Below, one piece after another: positions 1 through 9,789 of a stretch of 64,000 nucleotides of DNA; the first letter of the stretch is position 1, and every line of letters begins with the position of its first letter. The stretch lies in NCBI GenBank assembly GCA_002591725.1, contig NJAL01000001.1, forward strand, positions 1 through 64,000, in the 5' to 3' direction. This DNA comes from Candidatus Didemnitutus mandela. GTDB lineage: Bacteria; Verrucomicrobiota; Verrucomicrobiia; Opitutales; Opitutaceae. The notes below the pieces were generated by a model that worked only from the letters and a program-made list of their open reading frames with translations, was not told the origin of the DNA and did no database searches. Position numbers and translations under genes: made by a program.

Positions 1-1351
1 TCGGCTGTGGCGCGCTGCCAGCCCAAAAGCCCGGCACCAAAAGCGACCCGGCGGCATTCCAAGTTCGCCTGATGGCTAAAAAGTGGTCCGAAATGGAGTT
101 CCTTGTCCGTTGGGGAAGGAACAAGTGCCGGCTGACGAGGCTCTAGAACACCGAGCTGTGTGTGTTATTTGGTTCGAGTTGGTAGAGCAAAAGCTGCCGA
201 ATCACTTCGTTGGTCGTGAGAAATGGTTCGAAAAGGTTTAAGAACTGGAATTGCCGGCGGCCTGCGCCATTATCCCACGCGCTGAAAAGCGGCCACAGAT
301 GGGTTCGGTAAGTCGGGACGGCGGCCGGATTGGTCAGACTGCGCTGCTTTTGGGAAAGGTAGACGAAAAAAGCACCTAACTACGCTGTTGAAGCGTTTTG
401 CCTTCGACCCATTCGAGGTGTTTATAGACCTGGCCACACCACCACCCAACGCCCTTGTTGTTGGAATACGTCCAGAAGTGAGCCCAACGGTTGACATAGC
501 ACTCGTCGTCGCGGCTCGGGACGAAGAGCGGCCAGAAATACCGCGTCTCGCGGTAGCCTACTGACGCAATGCGGTCGGTGTAGCCAAAAAACGACCAGAG
601 GTAGTTCTCGTTGATAAAGTTCGGTGCTGTATCGCGGGTGAAAAACGGGAGGAACCTGAAGTTGATTGTTGGCTGTGGGGCGGATAGGTATGTCTGGCGG
701 CGATAGGTTAGCTGCTAGAGATAGAACTCGCTACGATAAGCTCCTAGTTTACCTCTTTTCCCGAAGAGAGGCCAAACCTCGAAACCGGAGTGCTTGCCAC
801 CGATATGACGAAAATCGGCCAGATTACGTGGGTGACATGACAGTCGTTCGAAATAAAGCGGAGAAAGCACCCAATCGAGGCGATCGCGCCCGAAAACGGT
901 CTTTGATTGCCTCGAAAAGATGGAAAAACACTTGATAAGTCGATTCGAGATTATCGGTTTCGCGGGAAAAGTAGAACGGCCAGACGTCAAGGCTTTGGAC
1001 TTGGCCGGCTGGTAGATTCGCTGCTGGAACGGCGACTGTTAACCAGGTTAAAGAAGCTGAACGACAAGTTGTGGCCCCCCCTTACATCACCAGCTGAAAA
1101 AGAAGTAGGTGTTTCGAATCGCCTTGGCCGGGTTCCCCCTCGTGCAGTAGCAGCGGCCGGATCGTCTAGAGTTTTTCGCCGACGGCGTTGTGGCGTTCAT
1201 AGAAAATTGGACTAGCCACTTGTTGGCTAGTGACTTTTCCCGATTTGCCTTCCGTCTTCACCCAAAACGGCCATATATTGTGTTCAACACCCAGTGCCTT
1301 GGCAGCAAGTATCGCTGCCAGAAGTGGCCGAAATGAAAAGCGAATTTTCAT
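1..1351 (-). pseudogene. decayed exported protein with W-P-L/F repeats (runs off left edge)
   Basis: Reading the minus strand from about 1351 gives a signal-peptide-like start (MKIRFSFRPLLAAILAAKA) followed by a series of similar short motifs spread over several frames: HNIWPFWV (about 1285), LDVWPFYFSRET (about 990), RLDWVLSPLYF (about 865), FEVWPLFGKRG (about 770), NYLWSFFGYTDR (about 610), TRYFWPLFVPSRDDECYVNRW (about 540) and ICGRFSAWDNGAGRRQFQF (about 290). The frame changes and stops (for example near 1080, 700 and 380) show that the gene is broken. The repeated W-P-L/F pattern spaced by polar loops suggests an exported beta-rich or outer-membrane protein. I recall similar uncharacterised proteins from Verrucomicrobia but cannot name a function. 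The C-terminal end lies beyond the window. Confidence 0.55.
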
Positions 1352-1435
1352 GCAAGGTGGTGTTGGGGCGGTATTGCCTTTCGATAGGCAATCCGTCCAG
1401 CTAAAGCTGGACACAAGCACCGGAAAGAAGTGCTA

Positions 1436-1558
1436 TTCCTACTGGTGCACAAGTACTATAAATATATATATATTATACCGAGCTTAAAATGTTTCAAATT
1501 AGCAAGCTACTTCGCTTATGAGAAGCGGTTGGGATACGAGACTGGCTGAGAGAAAACC
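1436..1558. promoter_or_regulatory. AT-rich divergent intergenic region upstream of rsmD
   Basis: This stretch lies between the start of the decayed minus-strand protein and rsmD. It contains a very AT-rich run (about 1453-1479, alternating TA) inside GC-richer surroundings, a usual position for divergent promoters. I cannot assign clean -35/-10 boxes. The bases just before the rsmD start (GAGAGAAAACC) give only a weak purine-rich ribosome binding site. Confidence 0.3.
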
Positions 1559-2143
1559 ATGCGCATAAGCGGTGGAGCGACTTGCGGCATTCCCTTGGTG
1601 TTGCCGAAAGGCGATTTCGTGCGGCCGGCGACTGATGCTATGCGGCAGGCGGTCTTTTCGAGTCTGGCTGCTCGGGTTCCAGGAGCGGCGTTTCTCGATC
1701 TTTTCTCCGGCAGTGGGAGCTACGGGCTCGAGGCTGTCAGCCGGGGTGCTGCGCGGGGAGTTTTTGTCGAAAAAAACGCCAAGGCGCTGGCCTGCATTGA
1801 CAAGAATCTTACTTCGGTTTGCAAAAGCGCCCGCCGTTCTCCGGGAAACTTCAGTTTGTTGGCGACGGATGCAACCAGAGTGCCTTGGGATGATGCTGAA
1901 ACGCCAGACCTTGTGTTTATCGATCCGCCTTACGATATGATCGAAGGCTTGGCTGAAAGACTTTTTGGCCGGCTCAGCAAACTACTGGCTGCTCATCCCG
2001 ACCCGATAGTGGTTTTTGAAGTGCCAGGTGAACTTAATCTTACTCCGACCGGCTGGGAGTGTGTCAAGCGCCTCGGAAAAGGTGTGCGCCACCCCACGGC
2101 TTGTTTCTTCAAACTTCCCCGCGAGCCTGCTGCACCAGTGTAA
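1559..2143 (+). CDS. rsmD: 16S rRNA (guanine-966-N2)-methyltransferase RsmD
   Basis: RsmD methylates N2 of G966 in 16S rRNA during assembly of the 30S subunit, using S-adenosylmethionine in the cytoplasm. The 194-residue product has the family's features in the right order. The start MRISGG matches the usual RsmD N-terminus. FVRPATDAMRQAVFSSL (about 22-38) is the RNA-binding/flexible segment, and LDLFSGSGSYGLEA (about 46-59) is the SAM-binding motif I. FVEKN (about 69-73) is the acidic motif II, and FIDPPYD (about 121-127) is the catalytic N2-methyltransferase DPPY motif. Length is normal for the family (about 180-200 residues). No frame damage is visible, which makes it an intact housekeeping island among pseudogenes. 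The start is fixed by the family N-terminus rather than by a strong Shine-Dalgarno sequence. Confidence 0.93.
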   Translation: MRISGGATCGIPLVLPKGDFVRPATDAMRQAVFSSLAARVPGAAFLDLFSGSGSYGLEAVSRGAARGVFVEKNAKALACIDKNLTSVCKSARRSPGNFSLLATDATRVPWDDAETPDLVFIDPPYDMIEGLAERLFGRLSKLLAAHPDPIVVFEVPGELNLTPTGWECVKRLGKGVRHPTACFFKLPREPAAPV

Positions 2144-2959
2144 TCGCGGTAACGACTGCTGTTTTGAGTAGGAGCAGAGGTTGCCCCAAGTGGGCGAGCC
2201 GGCTTCCGCGGCTGTAGAGAAGTTGTCGACTTCCCGGGCTCCAGCCGCACTCCGGACCGAGGGGCGAAAGCTAAAAGCGCCCTAGAACTTACCGCGAACA
2301 AAGAACTAAGTCCGGAGTCGACTTCGTAGTTGTCCAGTGCCAACAGAGCCGCATCGGCGGGTAACTCGCCCAAGATTTTGGAGGGCGATCGGTTCCAGGA
2401 AGCTGTGGGAATGAACGTGCCGAAGGCTTGTTAGACTTCGGTAATGAGGTCACGGCACCACTCGCCTGATTGTTACAACGTGCTGTTCACATAGTTGGGG
2501 CCGGTGCGTTCGCTGCGCACAAAGCTACAAGACTGTAGCGTTTACAGTGGTAGCGTCGCGCAAAATACGCAAAATACTTCTGACAGCTCGTAAGACTGAG
2601 ACAGACCAATGATCAGCACAGCACCAGCGGAACTGGAACAGAAGGATCCTTCCAGGCTTCGAAATGGAAGTGAAACTCTTTGGTATCGAGAGCGGTGACA
2701 ATGTCTTCCCCTCGGGGACCGCCAATGACGCATGCATGCGAACGAATCGCAAGGGTTGCAGCTGATGCAGAATGTTGACCAAGTGCTTCGCTCGCTCGTC
2801 GGTCCGCAAATGAGACGTATTGAATTTGCTCCCGCCAAAAAGTATAATATTTATGATAGAGTCTAAATTTAGTGCGACGTTTTATGAAAAATTTTTAATC
2901 AATTAGCTGCGTTTAGTTAAGCACTAAAGTTAATTATCTGGACCAGGCCGAAAAGATCC
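2144..2959. other. stretch without an identifiable gene; fragmentary minus-strand coding remnants
   Basis: No intact gene is visible. On the minus strand some protein-like pieces remain, for example ELPADAALLALDNYEVDSG near 2370-2310 and, in another frame near 2740-2630, GGPRGEDIVTALDTKEFHF. They are interrupted by stops and I do not recognise the family. The last 130 bases (about 2830-2960) are AT-rich and probably formed the promoter region of the following response-regulator remnant. Confidence 0.4.
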
Positions 2960-2964
2960 ATCAT

Positions 2965-3610
2965 GCTAGCAATTGATTTTTTCGCAAGGTTTGTTATTGC
3001 CGAAAACCAGCGACCTTTATCGGAACTTTGGTGCTGGATTGCCGCAGTCTCGAGCTTCGGATACTTGTAGTGGCCGGCACGGCCTCCGAAAGCCTGGCGG
3101 TTGTGCGAGAGTTTTTGCCCGATCTATTAATTGTTGGACTTTTCCCTGTTCGATGGCGATTGGCTCGAAATGGCCCTGAAATTGAAGAAAAAGATCCTGG
3201 GGCTGAAAATTTTTTAGGGAGCGAAGCACTGCGATCCGTGGACGATGTTGCAGATGCAGGGTCCTGGATTTCACGGTTCTATCGACAAGCGCCACCGGCG
3301 CTTCGGAGAGACCTGTGGTGGCCTTGTTTAAGGTGCTGCGAGATGCGGTCTTATATGGCACCCGTGAGCTGGACGATGAGTACGCTCCGTCAGGACCCCA
3401 AATGCCTTTACGCGGTGCTTTCCTGCTACGAGATTCGTTTGCTTGCGATGATTGGAGAGATGGTGACCGACAGCGAGATCACGTCGATGCTGGGTATCAG
3501 CCCGGCGACCGCTCAGTCGCCCTGGCAAGATATCCTCTAAAAGCTCAATATCTATTCTACGCCAAAGCTGATTTATTTTGTGATTGTGAACGGATTGAAA
3601 CGGCCGGAAA
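2965..3610 (+). pseudogene. decayed LuxR/NarL-type response regulator
   Basis: The plus strand encodes pieces of a receiver domain and a C-terminal LuxR helix-turn-helix domain in different frames. N-terminal pieces are VIAENQRPLSELW (about 2993), then ILVVAGTASESLAVVREF with LPDLLIVGL (about 3061-3140), then FDGDWLEMALKLKKKILGLK after a frame change (about 3150-3210). The C-terminal part (3421-3540) reads LSCYEIRLLAMIGEMVTDSE and then ITSMLGISPATAQS, which corresponds to the LTxRExEVLxLIGEGxSNxEIA...LGISxxTVxxH signature. A stop at 3538-3540 is followed in frame by KLNIYSTPKLIYFVIVNGLKR, the normal end of such domains. The usual histidine after TVQS is lost (SPWQD). The remnant converges on a hybrid histidine kinase remnant, so the two probably once formed a two-component system. 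It should be non-functional. Confidence 0.75.
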
Positions 3611-3939
3611 ATTTACCGTTCGGGTGCAGTTAGCACAGAGTACCTTCCCAAAGTTCATTCGCGCTGGAAGCTTCGAGTTCGGCCACGAGTCGGATGCTCT
3701 CTCCTGTCGCACACAAAAGAGAAACGCCTGGCCAGCTGGCGCGCGCTGATGCTAAAAACCCCACACTGCATGGCTGGCGGGGACCGCTTCGAACGCCGAA
3801 GCCGTCTTATCACCGAGCCTTGTAGGAAGACTTCGTTCTCTTCGCACATCGAGGATTTCTTCTGGCTGGCAAGGGCACGAAACAAAGCCGGCTAATTGCC
3901 TGTTGGGGAGCCGACAACCGTCGTCGTTCTAGGGCTCAT

Positions 3940-5160
3940 CGCTACGGAGGTATGCTGAAGAGCACGCTGGACTTTTTCGAGAGAAACGGGTTTGACGATA
4001 AATGTGTTGATTCTTGCGGCGAACACCTGATAGTGCTTTTCTTAAGTGCCGGATCCGGTGGCGGCAAGGAGCGATGTCTGTACAAAAGGTGGCGTCCACG
4101 CCCGGATTTTCCTTGCGACCTGCAGACCGCTTTCCCAGTGAAATCGAGAAAAACGACGTCTACCTCTACGAACTGCTTTGCGAGCACTTTGAGTGTTATG
4201 TTCTCGCTGGGCGATTTCAGTGCCTGTACGTCGAGTCCCTCGAATAGGGGGCTTAGAGAGTGTGTGAGATGATTATACTCCTTGTCGTCGACCACGAGTT
4301 CGGTGAAGACGTGGGGGCGGCCGGGGCGACGCTTCCCAGCACCACGGCTGAAACTTCCGGAAAGACCCAGCTCCAGGAAAAAGATGGAACCGCATCTGGA
4401 TTTGCTTTCTCCCCAAAGCCCGCCTGCCACTTCCCCTGCAAGTTGTTTGCAGAGGTCTAGGCTAGACCCGTCGCCGCCGACGTGGCTCCGGCTTGCGACG
4501 GGCTACGCCTTCGCAAACGGGTGAACAGCTGTCTTCGCTTGTCGGTTGCCGAGATCCGGTCCATCGTCGCTTACGACGAAGGCTAGGTGGGCGAGATTGT
4601 CGGTCGACTACTTTCCCCAAACCGTGAGTTGCACGGTGCCATGTCCGACATAATACAGCGCGTTGATAACAAAATTAAGAAGAACCTGGCCCCTGCGTCC
4701 TGCGTATGGCGCCCCCCACAGTCGCTGCGGGATACCGGGAACGACGGCCACTTGTTACTAGAAAGCTTGACTTTTTTCGCTTTCGATTCCGGCAATCGCT
4801 GGCATGGATTCCACTAGCTTGCGGATGTCGAAAGATTGTGAATTAAGTGTAATCGCGACGGCGTAGCCAGTCAGAGCTCGTGGGGAACGATAGACTGACG
4901 GCTGGATTTGAAACTGATAGACGGCGGGAGACGTGTGAGACCAAAAGAGTTAATGGCACAAATTTCAAGAGCGTTCCGGCCCGGGGCCCGACCGTCGAAA
5001 AATTGGTGAGGATGACTTCGTTTCTGCTTTGCGGCTTCGAACAAAGTGTAGCCTCGTTGGCGGCAACGAAGCGGAGTTGGTGTCAGATAGATAAAATATG
5101 GACAAGGCTTTCCGCAGTTCTGGCAAGGGGAAAAAGCTCTTTGGACTTTACGCACAAGAT
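3940..5160 (-). pseudogene. decayed hybrid histidine kinase (DHp-ATPase-receiver part)
   Basis: The minus strand read downwards shows kinase landmarks in shifting frames. Near 5040-4990 AAKQK and NEVILTNFSTV correspond to the phospho-acceptor helix (usually EFLANxSHEIRTP), with the histidine lost. Near 4840-4790 SFDIRKLVESM is the second helix. GRRGQVLLNFVINALYYVG (about 4710-4650) is the N-box, LAFVVSDDGPD (about 4585-4550) the G1 region, and GLDLCKQLAGEVAGGLWGES (about 4455-4395) the G2 box with the typical C-terminal strand SIFFLEL. A receiver domain follows: ELVVDDKEYNH (about 4300), DVVFLDF (about 4165) and, in another frame, KPVSLEKVQRALQ (about 4000-3960) with the conserved KP. Several frameshifts and stops make it a pseudogene. 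It converges with the LuxR-type regulator remnant. Confidence 0.8.
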
Positions 5161-7079
5161 TCCTTCAGCTTCTCAAAAATCATAGGCTTGGTAAATTGCC
5201 ATCTTTGTAAACGAAAAATAGGTTTGGAGTGGAAAATCTGTTTTGTGTCCGGAATCGCGAGTTTGCGCCTGCTTTGTGGGATGGAAGCCGCCTGCATTGA
5301 AAAAACCGAGGCTGAAGTCAGGTGGATTATCGCCGGGGTTGTATTGGCAGAGAACAGTAAAACTGTCGGGTATTTTGATCGAAAGCCGCGTCTCCAAAAC
5401 CAGCTGATTGGGAAAGCCTGATAGGGTGACAGGACAAGATTGGAGAGCGAGATCAGGTACCCATGCCACCGGACGAAAGGCAGCAATTTTCCTAGCACCG
5501 GCACCACTTTGATACTGCCAGCCGCTTGCTCCAGAAGACAGAGAAGCTTGAATCGGGTTAGTTTTCTGGTCGAAAAATCGAAACCGTAGGATCTTGTTGC
5601 CGCTGCCGAAAAGCTAAATGCGCCCCCCGTGTGCTTTTGACGGATTCGAGATCGAAAACTGGTAACTTGGCGGATTGCTCGTAGGTCCAACTGCCAGATG
5701 GATGTTAGGCTAGTAGGCTAGCCTGGAAAGGTTGTGATAACTGGAAACGTAGACGGAATAGCCTGGCTTGTCGACGGGCAGGAACTTAAAAAATAGGCGT
5801 CGTGATGAGTGATTAGCTCAAGTGCTTCGTGTTATCCATCTTAGTAAGCAGCGCTACGCATGTCGCTAAAAAGGAGCCTGTTCCGGTCCGTGGGGATTTG
5901 AACTTTATTTCGGCTACCCGTTGAAATTGTTAACGACTAGCTCCGCATTTCCCAAACTTGTAGAGCCCGTTGATGGTGTTCAAAAAAACTGTTCACCCAG
6001 ACCTTGAAACTGCGTTGTGTAATAGTTTGTCGGCCCGAAGGAAAAATCCGAAACGACTTCATTCATCTCCATTGAGAAGTTTTTATTGGTTGATGCCGCC
6101 CCACAAACAGCTTTCGCGGTCGAAAAAAAGCTGTTGATATATGACCAGGAAGACAAACCGTCGTTAGCCATGAATTTGCGGACCAAGTTGGCCACGTCCA
6201 TCGAGCAGCAGGATGTCTCTCAACGCGGCGACCAGGGCGATACCCCCCCTGGATAGTTACAACCATCCGGAAAAGAAGATTGGAGCGCAAATAGTCGTTG
6301 GCTGATACCTCGGTGGGACCAGCGTTCCCGATGGCTAGACCTGAAAAAAACTGCGTTGGAGACGACGCTCAATTCAGATCCGTTTTTGCATCCAAAAGAT
6401 GGGCTCTGTCGGTAGTTCCGATGTGGAAATAATCAGGTGGAGCCAGCCATGGGAGATTTGGTAAGGTCCTGTCTTGGTGTGATGAAACCAGATTTAGCTT
6501 CTCTGTCTCAGAAAACGGAATGGTTTTGCTGTGAAAATTAAATGCGGTAAACTGATCGCCTTCCAAACGCAGGACGCCTGTGCTGCAAATGCAATGCAAT
6601 ACAAGACATCCCAATCCACGGCACTGCCAGCTCCAAACTTTTTGAAATTCTTTCTGTTCCGTGCTGAGGCGATCTCGCAGCGAGTGAGACGCAAATAAGT
6701 CGCCATTGCTTGCTGTTGCCAAATAGCCGAGTCCGTAGACCAATCCCTACCCAAATCGAGTTTGCGTCCCGTAGAGCTAGACACCGAATCAAGAGAAAAA
6801 CTCTCTGCATTGACTGCTGCCGCCAATGCTCTTCGTCGTAGCTAAAAATCTGAAATTTGATCGCGAACATTTTTTCTGCAGTCTTCTGTAAGAAAAATTG
6901 CTTTCCGTTTCTGGCTTATACTGGCGATAAAGATGCACGAGCGACTGGTTAAAAACTGAATCGGTCCCAAACCACGGCCCACGCGCTTGGAAAAACCAAA
7001 ACGACCAGCAGGAAAAAACTGAAACAAGCAACGGAGACAAAGAACAAGAGTTTCGCTTCACTTGGACGTGCAGTAACAA
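5161..7079 (-). pseudogene. probable sensor region of the decayed hybrid kinase (unidentified)
   Basis: Upstream of the kinase core on the same strand, minus-strand frames stay partly open for almost 2 kb. Near 7050-6990 there is a hydrophobic signal-anchor-like stretch (SPLLVSVFSCWSFWFFQARG). Inner pieces include GRKLDLGRDWSTDSAIWQQQ (about 6780-6720), MNEVVSDFSFGPTNYYTTQF (about 6065-6005) and LSGFPNQLVLETRLSIKI (about 5425-5370). Orientation, position and the N-terminal hydrophobic segment suggest the periplasmic sensor part of the kinase. I do not recognise the sensor domain, and a separate decayed gene is possible. A 180-residue open stretch at 5148-5690 on this strand looks like chance openness within the remnant. 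Confidence 0.4.
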
Positions 7080-8270
7080 CTGCTTTCAGGGTTGTTGTCG
7101 GATTTTTTAAGACCTATCCCCCTTTTGTGTAGGCAATTTTTCTATAGGAAAAATTGAGAATTTTCGTTAAAAACAAGGATATAAATTCAATGTTCCTTCC
7201 CCTAAACGGGGATTGTGTGAGTCTTTTGTTTCCCCTTGGCTTCAAGAAGCTGTCGGAGACACTCCAGCCTGCTGCTCGCCGGAGGATTCCCCCAGCAGCC
7301 GGACATAGACTGCGTGACTTTGCGGCTAGTTCTCGTAGAAAGAGCTAGCCTTATCCTATGTTTCAGTTTGGCGCTTTATCGTTTCCGACGAGTTATTGTC
7401 TTGGCAAGCGGTCCCACTCCGACTACTGAGATTAGAAATACACCCCGTTTGGGGGCAGCTCCGGTTTCGAACCGCTGCCACGCTCGCGCTGCGTTATCGA
7501 CATCCGTGCACGGATGTGTCGCTTATGGTCCCTTAGTTTAAAACGCTTCTCGGAAGCGATGGAGCGTTGGGGGGAATCCCCGCTTCGGAATTCGCCATCC
7601 CGGGCGCGATCTGGATTCCATCGCGACCCTTCTTCTTTGAACAAGATGGCGGCTTCTCCCTGTTTGTTTGCCCGACAGGCCCGGTAAACAGATTGCTAGG
7701 AGGTGGTGAAGCGGCTCTATCTTCTCTGCTGGTGGAAAAGTTACCTGGTCGCTCTCGAATAATCGACCGGCTGGCCAGGAGTGCTTTCCGGGGTGATCAC
7801 TCCTTCATTCTCAGAAGTTGCGGCTATTCTCTTTCGGAAATCTGAATCGGGAGATCTTTGCTGTGGACATACGGCGGCGGAAATCCCCGGCCGGCGGGCA
7901 GCCGGCCTGCGCCAAGGCCACGATCGAGCTGGAACCGCATGGCTTTGTTGTCTACCAATTTGCGAGAAAAATGCGGAGCGCGGCAGCACTGCGGTGGTGG
8001 AGCAACTACCGGCTTGAAATCAGCAGAGTTGGTGTTTTGCGAAGCTAGCTGGGCATAAATCCCACCAGGCGGCTGCAGGAAAGAACTTGCGAAAGACGCT
8101 GGAACTGCAACTGGTTTTCGATGGCCGTGTGTCGAAACCTTGTTTGCGCTATTGCGGACGTGTTGCGGCTTCGTTTCGCGCTGCCAAGTCAGCAATTTTT
8201 TTCTGCACGATGGTTACTACTTTTTTTGGAAAACGCTAAGCATCGCTATGAGATTCTCTTGTGAGGAGTG
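7080..8270. other. stretch without an identifiable gene
   Basis: No intact gene is seen on either strand. An AT-rich segment (about 7100-7200) may be the old promoter region of the minus-strand kinase. Short plus-strand open segments at 7567-7845 and 7818-8048 (with the phrase ATIELEPHGFVVYQFA near 7915-7965, faintly like the C-terminal beta-domain of glycosidases) are too weak to name. I treat the region as decayed DNA. Confidence 0.4.
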
Positions 8271-8344
8271 TGGTGCGGGTGGACGGAATTGAACCGACGA
8301 TACCGCTTTGGAAGAGCGGAGTTTTACCACTAAACTACACCCGC
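8271..8344 (-). tRNA. tRNA-Gly (anticodon UCC), CCA end encoded
   Basis: The reverse complement of 8274-8344 folds as a tRNA. The 7-bp acceptor stem GCGGGTG/CACCCGC is perfect, the D-arm stem is GTTT/AAAC, and the anticodon stem CCGCT/AGCGG carries loop CTTCCAA with anticodon TCC (glycine, GGA/GGG codons). The T-loop is TTCAATT. The T-stem GTCGG/CCGTC has one T-T mismatch. The discriminator base is A, and CCA is encoded at 8271-8273. It is an apparently functional RNA gene inside decayed sequence. Confidence 0.92.
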
Positions 8345-8457
8345 GAGGGGAAACTGGTTAGAGTCCCAGCTGTCGCTGTTACGTCAAGCGTTGGCGCGAC
8401 GCGCTGTTTTCCCCGTGCGTGTGTGTTGCCAGCGGAATTCTACACGCGGCAATCTCA

Positions 8458-8888
8458 TGTATCAGGGCTACTTTTCTATGATTGGTTATCCTGATTTCTC
8501 TCTAGATGAGATGTTCGTGCTCGCTGGCAGCAACGGAATTGGTCGGACCGCGCTCTTGCAATTTCTACCGTGGGCTGGTGTGCTTGGCGGGTACCGCCTC
8601 CGGGCCTTTGACGGCGGCCACTTGGTTTATCTGGCTACCCATTGGGAAATGACGGAACCCGTGCATTGGTGGCGGAGGCTGCGGCTGAAAAAGGTGGCGT
8701 TCGAACATTATAGGCAAAACGTACGGTGCGTTTTTTTGGTTGAAGCCATTCTCGGATTTTTCTGGCTTATGTCCGGAATTAGGATTCTTTTTGATACCCA
8801 TCAGACGCAGCCAAAGGGCGACGAGGCTCCCTCTGACAACCTAGCAGGCGATTTGTTCGCACGTGGTTTATTTATACGTGAAAGATAG
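8458..8888 (+). CDS. unrecognised open frame, possibly a decayed small membrane protein
   Basis: An open frame of about 143 codons (longer, from 8391, if an earlier ATG is used) follows the tRNA. The product starts MYQGYFSMIGYPDFSLDEM and has a central positively charged stretch (HWWRRLRLKKVAF). Near residues 97-116 it has one strongly hydrophobic segment (FLVEAILGFFWLMSGIRILF) that could span a membrane, then a hydrophilic tail. I recognise no family, see no clear ribosome binding site, and the neighbourhood is full of pseudogenes. It may be a chance open frame or the relic of a larger gene. Confidence 0.2.
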
Positions 8889-9029
8889 CATGCTGGTTCC
8901 GAGCGAGCGCCATCCGTTCACCGATCGTTTTCCGTTGGAAGGCAAATTCCCGATAAGCGGATTTGCGTGATGTTGCATCCCGGAAAAGTTCTTCGGGCCA
9001 GTGAGCCTCGGGTTTGGAGCGACTCTAAC

Positions 9030-9770
9030 ACTCCGATATTCCGACGCTGAACTTGGCACTGGAAACTGCTCGGGCGAAAACTTGGTTGTGAGTTTGTCGC
9101 CCGGTGCAAATCACGAGCTGGCGCCAACCGGAAGAGTTTTCTGCCCGAGCATAAATTGGTAAATGGTGTCCGGTGCTTTTTTCTTTCATTCCGGAAAAGT
9201 GAAACCATGGCTTCTGCTGGTCATGGTGATGAAATCGAAAAAAGTCACCTCGCTCAACGAGCGTGTGGTTGAGCGTCTCGGCGAGGCGGTAGGATGCGAC
9301 TTTGTTGCACCGCTGTGAAAGAGCGGTGTTGGTGGTATTTTCGCATGGACGTGCTGGGTGGCCGAACAGATATCGGATAATTTTCCGGAAAATTCTCCGC
9401 GTTGGCCAGTTGCGAAAGACGTGTTGACTGTTGGGTTCATCAACATGAGGACGATAGGTTTGAAGAGTGGAGCTTCACACGGATCGTTTCCGGGTGGTCT
9501 GGTGGCGATGGCCGTCCAGAGTGTGAGGTGGTCGCTGGCCGGCGATCCGCTCACCACGACCCCTTGGGGATCGATTCCGAGTTCCTTGGCGCGAGCTTCC
9601 AACTGATGTATGGCTGCACAGGCGTTGGCAGTGCAGGTGGTCGCATTTGTCCCGTGACGGTTGTGCGCACGACAATTGGCGGTAGCGCCGACCGTTCTCC
9701 AGGATGCCGAGTGTTTTGGAATAGCCGGCTGTTTGCATTGGTATACCGCTTACAAAGCTACTGCTAAAAA
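9030..9770 (-). pseudogene. decayed alpha/beta hydrolase (esterase/lipase-like)
   Basis: On the minus strand, ARAKELGIDPQGVVVSGSPA (about 9597-9540) matches the region around the nucleophile elbow of acetyl-esterase-like alpha/beta hydrolases (usually ELGIDPxRIxxxGxSAGGHLA). Here the catalytic serine context GxSxG reads SGSPAS. It is followed by DHLTLWTAIATRPPGNDP, IVLMLMNPTVNTS (about 9455-9415) and HVHAKIPPTPLFHSGATK (about 9355-9300), the usual segment before the catalytic Asp loop. SHGFTF near 9205 resembles the catalytic-His GHGF motif. Stops and frame changes interrupt the frame at both ends. It lies in the same orientation as the alginate lyase and heparinase remnants and probably belonged to the same polysaccharide-degradation operon. 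Confidence 0.6.
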
Positions 9771-9789
9771 AGTGAATATAGGCTAGTCG

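Noticed and set aside
5000..5155. Type IV prepilin-like start (RGYTLFEA) on the minus strand
   Set aside because: No hydrophobic helix follows, and the position fits the helix before the phospho-acceptor region of the kinase remnant.
5148..5690. 180-codon minus-strand open frame as a separate gene
   Set aside because: Composition is unlike a folded protein, other frames of the same strand overlap it with equally plausible pieces, and it lies inside the decayed kinase region.
7430..7520. Possible second tRNA (phrase GGTTTCGAACCGC near 7466)
   Set aside because: The T-loop-like phrase has no matching acceptor, D or anticodon arms on either strand.
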